The notes: generated from the sequence alone by a model not told the origin. A stretch of DNA of 64,000 bases from Alkalimonas mucilaginosa (GCF_036327005.1 NZ_JAUGZK010000014.1:33588-97587), one strand, 5' to 3'. Counted from the stretch's first letter, positions 17,504 to 27,195 are shown. Numbers and translations are program-made.

Positions 17504-19048
17504 TTAAGTTTTTAATCGCGCCACCACATGCGATGCCAAGCCAACACCTGCCTCAGACATGGTCAAGTAGGTTTCATCGGCTCCAGCCTGACGGATTTTT
17601 TCGGCCTGATCCTCATGCATGCTGTGAGAGACGATCACACCGCTAAAGCCGTACTGTCGCAGCTTGCTGGCGGCAATCATTTTCGCCTCTGAATCGTTCA
17701 TGCTTAAAATCACCGCTTTGATCTTTTGATAATTCAGGCCTTGCCAGAACACCTGATCTTCTGCATCCGCAAAGAATATATTGATGCCATTGCCTTTTTG
17801 TGCTTCTACTTTGGATGGATCCGAGTCCATTGAAATCAGACGGTAGCTATCCTGCAAGTGCAGGTAAGCAGCAGTACCAGTACGTCCCATGCCCATTATG
17901 AGTATCTCAGCATCGCCCAGATCGACCGGCTGCTCATCGGGGTGTCGGATATTGCGCTCTAAGGGCAATAATCGTCGACACAATTTTTCGTACAAGGGAT
18001 GTGCCAGACGATTAAGTGGCGCAGAGACCACAAAGGACAACGCGACCGTTAATGCCAGTGGGATCAGCCACTGTGGTAGCACCACGCTGGCAACTATCAA
18101 GCCAAACTCACTGTAGTTGCCAAGACTTATCCCAGTTAAAAACGCGCTGCGGGCCCGTAATTTGAAAAAAATAAGTAAAAAGAAGAACAGAATCGCTTTG
18201 AGTGGTAACAACAACACCATCACCACAGCAAAGACCCATGCTTGCTGATCCGGCAAGCCGCCCATACCAATTTGCAGGAAAAATCCAACCAGGAAAAATT
18301 CCTTGATACTCCACAGCGATTCCGAGAGCTCTTCGGCACGTTTATGATTTGCCAGCATAGCCCCAAACACCAAAGCTCCCAGCTCGCCACTTAACCCAAC
18401 CAGCTCAAAGCCATAACCGCCAATCACCAGTGCCAACAACAAGCCAAACAGCAGCAAGAGTTCATCATGGCCACTGGCATCCATCAGTTTGTACAACACC
18501 GGCCGCAGCAGTGGAATGCCAAACACCAACAGCGCCCAGGGCGATGGTAAGGTGCCAGCGGCCAGGCTAATAACCACCAGGGCAATCAGATCCTGCACAA
18601 TTAAAATACCAATCGCCACCCGACCATGAAAAGCCCGCAGTTCCCGTTTGGTTTCAAGTACTTTGGCGGCCAGTACCGTACTGGAAAACGCCAGCGCCAC
18701 GGCAAGCATCAAGGCAGTATAAAGGCTGATGTCCAGCAACAGATAGAGGGCCGGCGCCATCAGCAGACAGGAAATAGCGAAATGGATCAAGCCACCGCCA
18801 ATCACTTCCGGCTTGATAATTTTCCGTATATCCAACTTCAAACCAACAGTAAACAGCAGCAGCAAGACCCCAAGATGGGCTACATGCTCAAGGATTTTAG
18901 TGCTTTCTGCCGGCAGGCCGATTTGATCAGACACCGCCGTAATAGCAAAGCCTGCGGCAAGATAACCAATAAGTGGCGGTAAACCTATGGTACGAACCAA
19001 TAACCCCAGCGAAAAAGCAAACCCAATCCAGATGGCTTCAAGTAACAT
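17504..19048 (-). CDS. CPA2-family cation:proton antiporter with C-terminal TrkA-N domain
   Basis: A 514-residue KefB/YbaL-type protein. Residues 1-370 hold about 12 membrane segments (opening VRTIGLPPLIGYLAAGF; the ALALAFSSTVLAAKVLE core is typical of CPA2). Residues about 385-514 form a Rossmann nucleotide-binding domain (LIMGMGRTGTAAYLHLQ). KefB/C members exchange K+ for H+, gated by glutathione adducts or nucleotides; YbaL-like members are less well defined. It opens the left side of the potassium block and is co-directional with, but not overlapping, kdpE. The Kef-specific ancillary subunit KefF/G is absent. Confidence 0.9.
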   Translation of the reverse strand: MLLEAIWIGFAFSLGLLVRTIGLPPLIGYLAAGFAITAVSDQIGLPAESTKILEHVAHLGVLLLLFTVGLKLDIRKIIKPEVIGGGLIHFAISCLLMAPALYLLLDISLYTALMLAVALAFSSTVLAAKVLETKRELRAFHGRVAIGILIVQDLIALVVISLAAGTLPSPWALLVFGIPLLRPVLYKLMDASGHDELLLLFGLLLALVIGGYGFELVGLSGELGALVFGAMLANHKRAEELSESLWSIKEFFLVGFFLQIGMGGLPDQQAWVFAVVMVLLLPLKAILFFFLLIFFKLRARSAFLTGISLGNYSEFGLIVASVVLPQWLIPLALTVALSFVVSAPLNRLAHPLYEKLCRRLLPLERNIRHPDEQPVDLGDAEILIMGMGRTGTAAYLHLQDSYRLISMDSDPSKVEAQKGNGINIFFADAEDQVFWQGLNYQKIKAVILSMNDSEAKMIAASKLRQYGFSGVIVSHSMHEDQAEKIRQAGADETYLTMSEAGVGLASHVVARLKT

Positions 19049-19135
19049 AAAGGCACACTACCTGCATTATTTATTCCTGACTGCAGTGTAGCGGCTTCAA
19101 AAACGAAGGCAAACAGATTTTCAAATCAATTGATT

Positions 19136-19855
19136 TTAAATAAAAAAACGATAGCCTACCCCTGCTTCCGTTTGAATGTACTTTGGGCTGGCAGGATCAT
19201 CACCGAGCTTTTGCCGAAGATGGCTGATCACAATCCGCAGGTAATGGGTATCATCCTGATGACTTGGTCCCCAAATGGCTTTCAATAACTCAGTTTGCGT
19301 CACCACACACTGGTTGGCCTGTACCAACCGGGATAGCACGGCATACTCTTTCGGGGTCAGCTCAACACGCTGCCCGTCCAGCGTGACTAAGCGCTGCTGC
19401 AAATTAATGCACAAGGTTCCATCGGTGAACTCACTGGCTTGCTGCTTATCACGGCGCTGATCGCGCAGACAAGCCCGAACCCGAGCCAGCAGCTCTTCCA
19501 CACTAAAGGGTTTGGTCACGTAATCCTGGGCTCCCTGATCCAGCGCTCTGACCTTTTCTTTATCCTGATTGCGCACCGATAAAACGATGACCGGCATCTC
19601 CGACCATTGCCGCAGTTGCAGCAAGACCTGGTGACCTTCCATATCCGGCAGGCCCAGATCCAGGATCATCAGTGCTGGTTGCTGCCGTGCGGCCTGCACC
19701 AAGCCCAGCTCCCCACTGTCAGCTTCGATGACCTGATAACCATCGCTGGCCAGTGCAATTTTCAGCATACGCCGGATGGGTGTTTCATCATCCACCACTA
19801 AAATACGTTCATTCAACGTTATGTTCTCATTCAAAAATGGTATCAATACCGCCAA
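19136..19855 (-). CDS. kdpE: Response regulator KdpE of the potassium-sensing system
   Basis: OmpR-type regulator: receiver domain with the phosphorylated Asp in ILDLGLPD (residue 66 from the most upstream start) and conserved Lys in VTKPF, then a winged-helix DNA-binding domain (about 145-235). The LRQWSEMPVIVLSVRNQD segment is typical of KdpE. Its kinase gene kdpD lies over 3 kb away rather than adjacent. No ATG is available: the coordinate given is the most upstream TTG; TTG at 19834 or 19816 is equally possible, and the shortest would begin LNERILVVDDE. The upstream trkH remnant ends inside this start region, implying coupling. Confidence 0.9.
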   Translation of the reverse strand: MAVLIPFLNENITLNERILVVDDETPIRRMLKIALASDGYQVIEADSGELGLVQAARQQPALMILDLGLPDMEGHQVLLQLRQWSEMPVIVLSVRNQDKEKVRALDQGAQDYVTKPFSVEELLARVRACLRDQRRDKQQASEFTDGTLCINLQQRLVTLDGQRVELTPKEYAVLSRLVQANQCVVTQTELLKAIWGPSHQDDTHYLRIVISHLRQKLGDDPASPKYIQTEAGVGYRFFI

Positions 19856-21004
19856 TACATGGGGACAAACAACACCAATAGAGTCAAAATTTCCAATCGC
19901 CCTAACAGCATGCCTAGCGACAACGCCAATTTAGCACCATCAGGCAATGGCGCAAAGTTTCCGGCCGGCCCAATAACATCACCAAGGCCTGGCCCCACAT
20001 TACTCACTGCCGTGGCTGCCCCTGTGATGGAAGTGACGGGATCAAGCCCGAACAACGACAACACAAAGGCTAGCAAAGCTATAGTGGCAAAGAAAATAAA
20101 GCAAAACGACAGCACGGAGCCAAGCAACTGATCATCGACCCGTTTGCCGGCGTAGTGCTGCACAAAGACGGCATTTGGATGGATCAACAGCCTGAGCTGA
20201 CGGATCAGCAAATAAAATGACAACTGACTGCGAAATATTTTCAGTCCTCCTGATGTTGAGCCCGCACAGCCCCCGCTAAAGGTCAAATAGAAGAAGGCTA
20301 TAAAAGCCATGGTGCCCCACATACTATAGTCTTCTGACGCATAGCCACAGGTGGTAATGATCGACACCACATTAAAAGTTACCTGTGTCAGCGCATCAAA
20401 CCAATCCCTGCCTTGCACAGTCAGGTAGAGTGTCAGCCCCAGCACTGCGATGAACACTACGAGCAGAAAAGCCCGAACCTGAGGATCCCTCAGCAACCGC
20501 CATGGCGATAATGCCGATCCCACCAAACCATTGTAAAAATGCCCGCCAAAACAACACTCCTTTTGGCAACGACTCAATATCGCTCAAAATGGTCGAGCCG
20601 GTGGTGGTCACCGCCGAAACTGCTTCAAACCAGGCATCCACCCGAGAGATGCCATCCAAAGCCAGGTACAGAGGGATGGTTGCAAAAGCACTGAATAAAA
20701 CCCAACCCAACGCCGTCACCAGAAAGAGATTGCGTTTAATCAGCCTGATTTCCTGACCGGCCAGATACAACAAGCTGCCACCAACCGCTGCAGTGATGAT
20801 GCTGCTTAATAGAAATGCCCAGATGGTTCTCTCTGCGAACCAGGCAGACACGGCGGCAGTTAAAAGCTCAGCCGTGGCCAGAAAAAGCAACAAATAACCG
20901 AATACCCGGTAAAAACACTGCGGCGATTGGCCGATGTGGCAGCAGAGGTCACAAACATGGATGATCAACGTCACTAAGTCCTGGGACGATCCTAAATCAA
21001 CCAA
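19843..21004 (-). pseudogene. Broken trkH-type potassium channel subunit (internal deletion and frameshift)
   Basis: Two overlapping frames encode the two ends of a TrkH protein. The upstream frame (20396-21004) has pore loop 1 (AVSAVTTTGST) and runs to FGGIGIIAMAVA, then reads nonsense. The downstream frame (19843-20577) resumes near RLLRDPQVRAFLL and contains pore loops 3 (VSIITTCGYAS) and 4 (TAVSNVGPG). Pore loop 2 and its flanking helices are absent. In the intact paralogue at 21791 about 135 residues separate the matching landmarks; here about 10 do. The break lies near 20485-20510. The only upstream start is TTG. Unlikely to make a working channel. Confidence 0.85.
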
Positions 21005-21140
21005 GACAGCTCCACCGTAAAAATGCCATATAGAAGCAGCCTGAAGCGTAAATTTTTCATAAAGAAATCAGCCGTCCTCTTGAGCTTTTGACCAAACTGG
21101 CTTTAATAGCCGCCAACTGATTACAGGAGTAGGTGCAAAG

Positions 21141-21794
21141 ATGGCACAATTTGCAGTCATTGGTCTTGGGCGTTTTGGTGGCAGCGCCTCGTTGGAGCTT
21201 ATGAGCCTGGGACATCAGGTGATAGGGCTGGACAGTTGCGAAAAATTCGTTGCCCGTGTGGCCGACAAGCTAAGCTATGCCGCTATCATTGATGCTACCG
21301 ATGAAGACGCATTAAGGGAATTGAATATTGGCCAGTGCGATGCGGTGTTAGTCGCCATCGGCGAAAATCTCGAGGCCAGTATCTTGTGTGTGCTGCATTT
21401 GAAAAACTTAGGCATTAACAATATCTGGGTCAAAGCATCCTCCAAATCCCATCACAGCATTCTGTCAAAGCTGGGTGTCAGTCGCATCATTCATCCGGAA
21501 GAAGAAATGGGGATCCGGGTTGCGCAAGCCCTGAACTACCCGATGGTGAATCAATACATGGCGCTTGGTCACAACATCTATCTGGTTGAGATTGAGATCA
21601 TCGAAAAGTTGCAAGGTCAGACTCTGGCACAGCTGCTTAAGGATGCCAGCGCCTTTGTGCATGGCTTTTTAGTCAAGCGCCGCAAGGATGTGTTCTCCCC
21701 GGTACCCACCGATTTTGTGCTGGAAGCCCACGATACCCTGGTACTGGCTGGCCCTTTGACCGTGTTAAAAAGCCTGGCACCGAGACTAATTTGA
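21141..21794 (+). CDS. ktrA: KtrA/TrkA-type gating subunit of a potassium transporter
   Basis: A 217-residue cytoplasmic RCK protein: an N-terminal Rossmann domain with GLGRFGG (residues 8-14) that binds NAD(H) or ATP/ADP, and a C-terminal TrkA-C domain (about 135-217, ending in DTLVLAGPLTVLKSL). A single Rossmann/TrkA-C unit marks KtrA rather than the doubled TrkA. It forms an octameric ring beneath the KtrB channel. The ATG is preceded by AGGAGTAGG, and the stop overlaps the ktrB start. Confidence 0.93.
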   Translation: MAQFAVIGLGRFGGSASLELMSLGHQVIGLDSCEKFVARVADKLSYAAIIDATDEDALRELNIGQCDAVLVAIGENLEASILCVLHLKNLGINNIWVKASSKSHHSILSKLGVSRIIHPEEEMGIRVAQALNYPMVNQYMALGHNIYLVEIEIIEKLQGQTLAQLLKDASAFVHGFLVKRRKDVFSPVPTDFVLEAHDTLVLAGPLTVLKSLAPRLI

Positions 21795-23164
21795 TGATTA
21801 AAAACTGGGATCCGCACACCAGCCACTACCGCAGCATCAAGACGAACAGGCCACATTTTCTGGCTTTAAGCCCGCCAGCCATCCTGGCACTGGGCTTTCT
21901 GATGCTGATCCTAACCGGCAGCGTATTGCTGTTGTTGCCGATGGCAACCACGGCCCCACTGACACTGCTGCAGGCACTCTTTACCGCAACCTCAGCCGTG
22001 ACAGTCACCGGGCTGGTGGTGGTGGATACCGGCAGTCATTTCACTATATTTGGCCAGTTGGTGATTGCAGCGCTGATCCAGGCAGGAGGCCTTGGCTTTA
22101 TGACCTTTGCGGTGATAGCGGCGGTCAGCCTGGGGGCAAAAATTGGTTTAGGCCAGCAAATGGCCGCGCAGGAGGCGATGGGGCAAACCAGCCTGGCACG
22201 GGTTGTTCAGACCGCTAAAGCCGTGCTGCTTTACTCATTGGTGATCGAATCCATTGGCTTTTTGCTGCTTACACTCAGTTGGTGGTCTGAACTTGGCCTG
22301 GCCACAGCCAGTTACCACGCTTTCTTTTACACCATTTCAGCCTTTAATAATGCCGGCTTTGCCTTATCAGCCGATAGCCTGATGCCCTATGCCGGCTCTG
22401 CCGCCGTCAATGGCATCATCACCGCCTTGTTTATCATTGGCGGCATTGGTTTTGCAGTCCTGATCGATCTTCGCAGCAACAGCCGGCACTTGCGGCTTAG
22501 CACCAACACCCGCATGGTGCTCTGGGCAACCTTGTGGATCAACCTTATCGCTTTCTTCGTCATATGGTTGCTGGAATATGGCAACCCCGCCACCCTAGCC
22601 AGCCTGTCGCTGGCAGATCAGGCATTGGCGGCCTGGTTTCAGGCGGTCACGCCAAGAACCGCAGGTTTTAATACCCTGGCCACCGATGAGCTGACGCAAG
22701 CGACCACCGTCTTTACCTTGCTGCTGATGTTTATCGGCGGTGGCTCCTTGAGTACCGCCAGTGGCATCAAAGTGGGCACCTTTGTCATACTGCTAATGGC
22801 CACCTATGCTTTTTTGCGCCGCCGCCAGCAGGTGACCCTGATGAAACGCACGGTACCGCCCGCTTTGGTGATGAAGGCCCTGGCATTGACGGTAGTGTCC
22901 ATGATGCTGACCTTTCTGGCCATTTTTACCTTGACCGTGATGGAAGATGCCGATTTTCTGGACATCGCCTTTGAAGCTGTTTCCGCTTTAAGCACGGTCG
23001 GTTTATCGCGCGGCTTAACCGGTGAGCTATCGGCCGCTGGCCAAGCAGTGCTGATTATCCTGATGATTGCCGGTCGGCTTGGCCCGCTCACCTTGGCCTA
23101 TTTTCTGGCGACACCCAAGCAGAAGAAAGTAAAGTACCCGGAGTCGCGCTTTCAGGTTGGTTAA
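21791..23164 (+). CDS. ktrB: KtrB-type potassium channel subunit
   Basis: A 457-residue membrane protein with the four-repeat M1-P-M2 plan. The pore loops are visible as ATSAVTVTGL (about 66-75), ISAFNNAGF (182-190), TPRTAGFNT (287-295) and SALSTVGLS (near 395), each with the filter Gly. It takes up K+, usually coupled to Na+. It overlaps ktrA by four bases. Its stop overlaps the stop of the convergent kdpD gene by four bases (TTAA). It is intact, unlike the trkH remnant about 0.8 kb upstream, and so is likely the constitutive uptake system of this locus. Confidence 0.94.
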   Translation: MMIKNWDPHTSHYRSIKTNRPHFLALSPPAILALGFLMLILTGSVLLLLPMATTAPLTLLQALFTATSAVTVTGLVVVDTGSHFTIFGQLVIAALIQAGGLGFMTFAVIAAVSLGAKIGLGQQMAAQEAMGQTSLARVVQTAKAVLLYSLVIESIGFLLLTLSWWSELGLATASYHAFFYTISAFNNAGFALSADSLMPYAGSAAVNGIITALFIIGGIGFAVLIDLRSNSRHLRLSTNTRMVLWATLWINLIAFFVIWLLEYGNPATLASLSLADQALAAWFQAVTPRTAGFNTLATDELTQATTVFTLLLMFIGGGSLSTASGIKVGTFVILLMATYAFLRRRQQVTLMKRTVPPALVMKALALTVVSMMLTFLAIFTLTVMEDADFLDIAFEAVSALSTVGLSRGLTGELSAAGQAVLIILMIAGRLGPLTLAYFLATPKQKKVKYPESRFQVG

Positions 23165-25788
23165 TGCAGTTCAGGCTGGTTCAGTTCGTTTAACGGCAGT
23201 GACAGTTCAAAGCAAGCGCCCTTGCCTGAGGGGTTTTCCCGAACGCGGACAGTGCCACCATGCGCACCTATCATGCCTTTGCAAATGGCCAGCCCCATAC
23301 CGGTGTTACTCTTCTTGCTATCGCCAGATGCCACCACGAAAAACATATCAAAGATATGCTCCCGGTCTTGCTCTGGCACACCTGGTCCCTGATCAAGGAC
23401 TTGCAGTAGCAAATCTTGCGCCAACACAGACTGCACAATGGTCACGGGGGCATCCTGCGGATTGAAGCGCACGGCATTTTCCAGCACATTAAACAGTGCT
23501 TGCTCGATCAAAGCGGCATGCACATAAATCAGCAAATCCGATTGCTGCAGCTGCACCTGAACCCTCGCATCCGGTTGATAGCGTTTCAGCCGCTGTACGG
23601 CACTGCCAATAATATCGCTTACCTGTACCCAATCACGCTCAATCTTCAGGGTACCATAGCCTAGCCGGGTCATATCCAGCAGGTTCTGAATGTAATTTTC
23701 CAGTCGGTTACTTTCGCTGCAAAGCGCATCAATCAGCTCTGCTTTATCCTCCGCACTCAATTGCTGCTGACGATGCTTTAAAGTCTCAGCAGCGCCTATC
23801 ATTGCAGCCAGCGGTGATTTCAAGTCATGGGATACTGAAGACAACAAGGCGGTACGCAACTGTTCAACTTCGGCTTTGAGGCGCGAGCTTTCCAATGCGG
23901 TGCTTAATTCCAACCGGTGCATTGTGGTCGCAGCCTGCTGCAATAACGCCGTAATCAACTGCTGCTGGAAGACACTGATTTGTGTCGCTGTTGATGGAAA
24001 GCAAACCACAGCTACGGCAAACACCTGCTGCTGGTTGGAGATCGGGAAAAAAGTCTTTTCTAATGACGATAGCGTATTGTAAAAACGGCCGGCAGGTACA
24101 TTATTGGCAAACACCCAGGCTACCGCAGATTGCTCCTTAACACTTAATGGCTCCAATAGCTCCTTATCTACCACAGAGCAGCTTAACTTCAGTTGCAATT
24201 GGCAAATCGATTCAAGCTGCTGATACACTTCCCGCTTCTGCGTAAAGCGCGTTAAGGATTCAGCAAAAATCCGCAAGCTCTCAGAAAAACGGCTGGATTC
24301 GTTCAACAAAATAAGTTGCCGACGCACACGCGATGCTGCCGGTCCACTGATAATGCCAATGAATGATAAAAAAATCAGTGTTGCGACATCATCCTGGTAG
24401 GTTACGGCAAAAGTATAGAAGGGCTTTGTCAGGAAAAAGTTAAAGCTTAGGAATGATAGCAACGCGGCAGACAGTGCAGGTCGCGAGCCATAACGAAGCC
24501 CTGTAACCACAACTGCAGCGACATAAAGCAGCACTAAATTGCCACTGCTTAAATAGTGACTGGCCAAAATTGCCAGAGCGGTGGCCAAGACCACAGCACC
24601 TGCGCCCACTGCATAGCCAAGCTTTCTGCCAACAAAACCACTCGTGGTCACCGGCTTGATCAAAGCGGGAGCATGCTCCGACAATGTATAGACTGAGACC
24701 TCCAAAGACATACCGGCTTCAATCAATCGCTGGTACAAAGGTTTGCGCCAAAAACGCCATTTAACCGCAGGATTTCCCACTAACACCGTACTTACCCGGT
24801 TTTCCTGCAAAAAAGGCACTACGCCGGCAAAGCTACTCTGACCTCGCAAGGTGATCGCCTGAGCACCAAGCTCGGTGGCTAAATCAAGGCTGGCTTTTAA
24901 GCGTGCACGCTGCAAGGTTGACAAGGTACGACCCGTGTCAACCCAGAGTACATACCATGTGATCTGACGACGGTCGGCAATCTGCCGCCCCTGCCGAATC
25001 AGATAGTCGTGGTTTCGGTTGCTACTAATCATCACCAGCAACTTATCCTGGATGCTATAGCCCGGCAGCTTTGCTTTTGCCATCAGTTCTTCAGAGAGAT
25101 TGGAATCGACCCGAACCAAAACTTCCCGTACAGCCATCTCCCGCAAGGCAGTCAAATTTTCACGGGTAAAGAATCTATCCAACGCATCGCGCGCATAATC
25201 CGGCACATACACCTTACCATCTTGCAAGCGCTCAATCAGACCGTCCGGGGGCAAATCGATAAATTGTATTTCAGAGGCTAAGTCAAACACCCGATCCGGG
25301 ACTGTTTCCTGAACCCTAACTCCGGTAACTTTCAGCACCAGGTCATTCAAACTGGCCATGTGTTGGATATTGACTGTGCTGTATACATCGATGCCTTTTG
25401 CCAGTAACTCTTCAATATCCTGATAGCGGAAGCGATTCCGGCTGCCTGGTGCATTGGTGTGTGCCAATTCATCCACCAGAATCAAGGAAGGCTTTCGCAC
25501 CAATGCGGCATCAAGGTCAAACTCATCAATACTGGCCGAGTGATACTGAATGGATAATGGCGGTAGTATGGGTAACCCCGACAACATCTGCTCAGTATCT
25601 TCCCGACCATGCGTTTCAACCAGACCAACCAACAAATTGACTCCCTGTGCACTTTTGACTTTCGCTGCACTTAGCATTGCAAAGGTTTTCCCCACCCCGG
25701 GAGCGGCCCCCAGAAACAAGGTCAACTTTCCTTTGTCATTCTGCTTCAATCGCTTCAGTAAAATATCGGCTTGTCGTTGGTCTGGCAT
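23161..25788 (-). CDS. kdpD: Sensor histidine kinase KdpD
   Basis: An 875-residue kinase. The N-terminal KdpD domain has the Walker A motif GAAPGVGKT (residues 27-35) and DELAHTN, followed by a Usp-like domain (about 250-370), four closely spaced membrane segments (about 395-500), a GAF-like region, and the HisKA-HATPase core with the phosphorylated His in SSVSHDLKSPL near residue 650. It senses low K+ or turgor and phosphorylates KdpE. It starts 4 bases after the stop of the porin gene, with its ribosome site inside that gene, so it is translationally coupled to kdpFABC-porin. kdpE is not next to it. Confidence 0.97.
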   Translation of the reverse strand: MPDQRQADILLKRLKQNDKGKLTLFLGAAPGVGKTFAMLSAAKVKSAQGVNLLVGLVETHGREDTEQMLSGLPILPPLSIQYHSASIDEFDLDAALVRKPSLILVDELAHTNAPGSRNRFRYQDIEELLAKGIDVYSTVNIQHMASLNDLVLKVTGVRVQETVPDRVFDLASEIQFIDLPPDGLIERLQDGKVYVPDYARDALDRFFTRENLTALREMAVREVLVRVDSNLSEELMAKAKLPGYSIQDKLLVMISSNRNHDYLIRQGRQIADRRQITWYVLWVDTGRTLSTLQRARLKASLDLATELGAQAITLRGQSSFAGVVPFLQENRVSTVLVGNPAVKWRFWRKPLYQRLIEAGMSLEVSVYTLSEHAPALIKPVTTSGFVGRKLGYAVGAGAVVLATALAILASHYLSSGNLVLLYVAAVVVTGLRYGSRPALSAALLSFLSFNFFLTKPFYTFAVTYQDDVATLIFLSFIGIISGPAASRVRRQLILLNESSRFSESLRIFAESLTRFTQKREVYQQLESICQLQLKLSCSVVDKELLEPLSVKEQSAVAWVFANNVPAGRFYNTLSSLEKTFFPISNQQQVFAVAVVCFPSTATQISVFQQQLITALLQQAATTMHRLELSTALESSRLKAEVEQLRTALLSSVSHDLKSPLAAMIGAAETLKHRQQQLSAEDKAELIDALCSESNRLENYIQNLLDMTRLGYGTLKIERDWVQVSDIIGSAVQRLKRYQPDARVQVQLQQSDLLIYVHAALIEQALFNVLENAVRFNPQDAPVTIVQSVLAQDLLLQVLDQGPGVPEQDREHIFDMFFVVASGDSKKSNTGMGLAICKGMIGAHGGTVRVRENPSGKGACFELSLPLNELNQPELH

Positions 25789-25792
25789 GGAT

Positions 25793-26533
25793 TTAAAAAC
25801 TCCGGTTTAATGAAAAAACAGCCCGACTTTGACAGTCCTCAAGGCATTGACTGCGCCCAATTGAGGTACCAACCCAAGCTAAACTAAAGGCCCAATCGTC
25901 AGCAAAATTCCAGCTCACTCCAAGCTGGTAATCCCAATAGGCCGACTTACGGCCATCGAATGCCCCTAAAAGTTGATTCAAATCCGTGCTGGAATCAAAC
26001 CGATTATAACCTAATGATATAAATACATCATAACTCTGCAAACTGTAGCTATAGCGACCAAACCAGTAACTGAATCGACCAACATCCTGTCCAAAGTAAT
26101 CTGGGCTGTAATGCATTCCAAGCTCAAGTTGTTGCCAGGAAAAGTGAGCGTACCATTCATTGTAATTGTAGCCTTGTGTTCTATCGGCGTTCGGGTACCA
26201 GTAACGCATCACCCCCACATCAAGCCCAAATGACTCAGCGAAGTCCCCTTGCCAGCCCAACAATGTATCCAGCTCCACACTGCCATCTCCGAAGCTGATA
26301 TTCGATCCCCAGACAGTGGCGTAAAAACCCGAGGTGTGGCTGGCTGAATACTCAAGCTGCACAGCCGGGCTACGCTCAGTTTGTGAAACGCCCCGAAAAC
26401 GGTAGTCTGAAATCAACACGGCCTCTCCAGCCAACTCAAACGCAGGGGTTGTGCTGGCCCAGACCGGGCCTCCACACCAGCCCTGTAGAGCCATCATGGC
26501 ACTCAATGTCATCAAACCTGTCATTTTTTTCAT
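25793..26533 (-). CDS. TorF-family putative porin inside the kdp operon
   Basis: A 246-residue outer membrane beta-barrel protein of the TIGR02001/TorF family. The signal peptide spans residues 1-26 (ending VWAS), then comes the diagnostic AVLISDYRFRGVSQTERSPA, then alternating strands (GFYATVWGSNISF, YQLGVSWNFAD), ending in Phe as outer membrane barrels do. An AGAGGA site precedes the ATG. It sits between kdpC (14 bases) and kdpD (4 bases) on the same strand, so it is co-expressed with the K+ pump. A role as an entry pore under K+ limitation is inference. Confidence 0.88.
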   Translation of the reverse strand: MKKMTGLMTLSAMMALQGWCGGPVWASTTPAFELAGEAVLISDYRFRGVSQTERSPAVQLEYSASHTSGFYATVWGSNISFGDGSVELDTLLGWQGDFAESFGLDVGVMRYWYPNADRTQGYNYNEWYAHFSWQQLELGMHYSPDYFGQDVGRFSYWFGRYSYSLQSYDVFISLGYNRFDSSTDLNQLLGAFDGRKSAYWDYQLGVSWNFADDWAFSLAWVGTSIGRSQCLEDCQSRAVFSLNRSF

Positions 26534-26547
26534 ACAATCCTCTACGA

Positions 26548-27186
26548 TTACAAAGTTTCTTGCGTCAACGACACTGGGAAGCGATCGTCCAACGCGATAT
26601 TTAGAGCCAGGACATTGACTCTAGCCTGACCCCAAATTCCAAATGAAGGCCGCTCTGAAAGCTCATTGATCACTGCGACAATGGCAGACTCATCAACGCC
26701 TCTGGCAGCAGCAACACGTGCGGCTTGCATAGAAGCTGCACCTGGCGATATATGCGGATCCAACCCCGAGCCTGACATCGAAATCAATTCAACCGAAATC
26801 TGTTGCGCAGTGACCTGCTCACGTTGCTGGATACGCTGACTGAAACCAGTTGCTAACGATCTAAGCTCTGGATTGGAAGGCGCCAGGTTACTGCCACCAG
26901 TATCCGTTGGGTCATAATCAACGGCACTGGGACGCCCATAGACATACCGTTCAGACTCAAAAGCTTGTGCAATCAACACAGAGCCACGAACTTCCCCATC
27001 ATGCACAATCAGACTTCCTTTGGCCTGCTCAGGAAATAGCAGGCTTCCACTGAGCGTGCTTAACCCCGTGTAGAGCACGCCACAGACCAATAAAGACAAC
27101 AGAGTAAAGCCACTAACACGCTTTAACTCGGCAGCGCCCCGAAGCTCTGTTAACAACAGAGTGTGTTGCTGATTCATTTTGTTCAT
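26548..27186 (-). CDS. kdpC: Potassium-transporting ATPase subunit KdpC
   Basis: A 212-residue single-pass inner membrane protein: anchor at about residues 28-48 and a periplasmic domain with the family motifs RPSAVDYDPTDTGGSNLAPSN, SGSGLDPHISP and AARGV. It stabilises the KdpFABC complex. I chose the ATG at 27186 because AGGTGG lies just upstream; a GTG at 27195, immediately after the kdpB stop, is also open. Slightly longer than the E. coli protein (190). Confidence 0.95.
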   Translation of the reverse strand: MNKMNQQHTLLLTELRGAAELKRVSGFTLLSLLVCGVLYTGLSTLSGSLLFPEQAKGSLIVHDGEVRGSVLIAQAFESERYVYGRPSAVDYDPTDTGGSNLAPSNPELRSLATGFSQRIQQREQVTAQQISVELISMSGSGLDPHISPGAASMQAARVAAARGVDESAIVAVINELSERPSFGIWGQARVNVLALNIALDDRFPVSLTQETL

Positions 27187-27195
27187 TGCAGCCAC

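Noticed and set aside
20481..20500. A GGATCC restriction site at the trkH break, suggesting a cloning chimera
   Set aside because: GGATCC is the natural codon sequence for Arg-Asp-Pro of the LRDPQ motif and also occurs elsewhere in the window, so it is not evidence of a joined clone.
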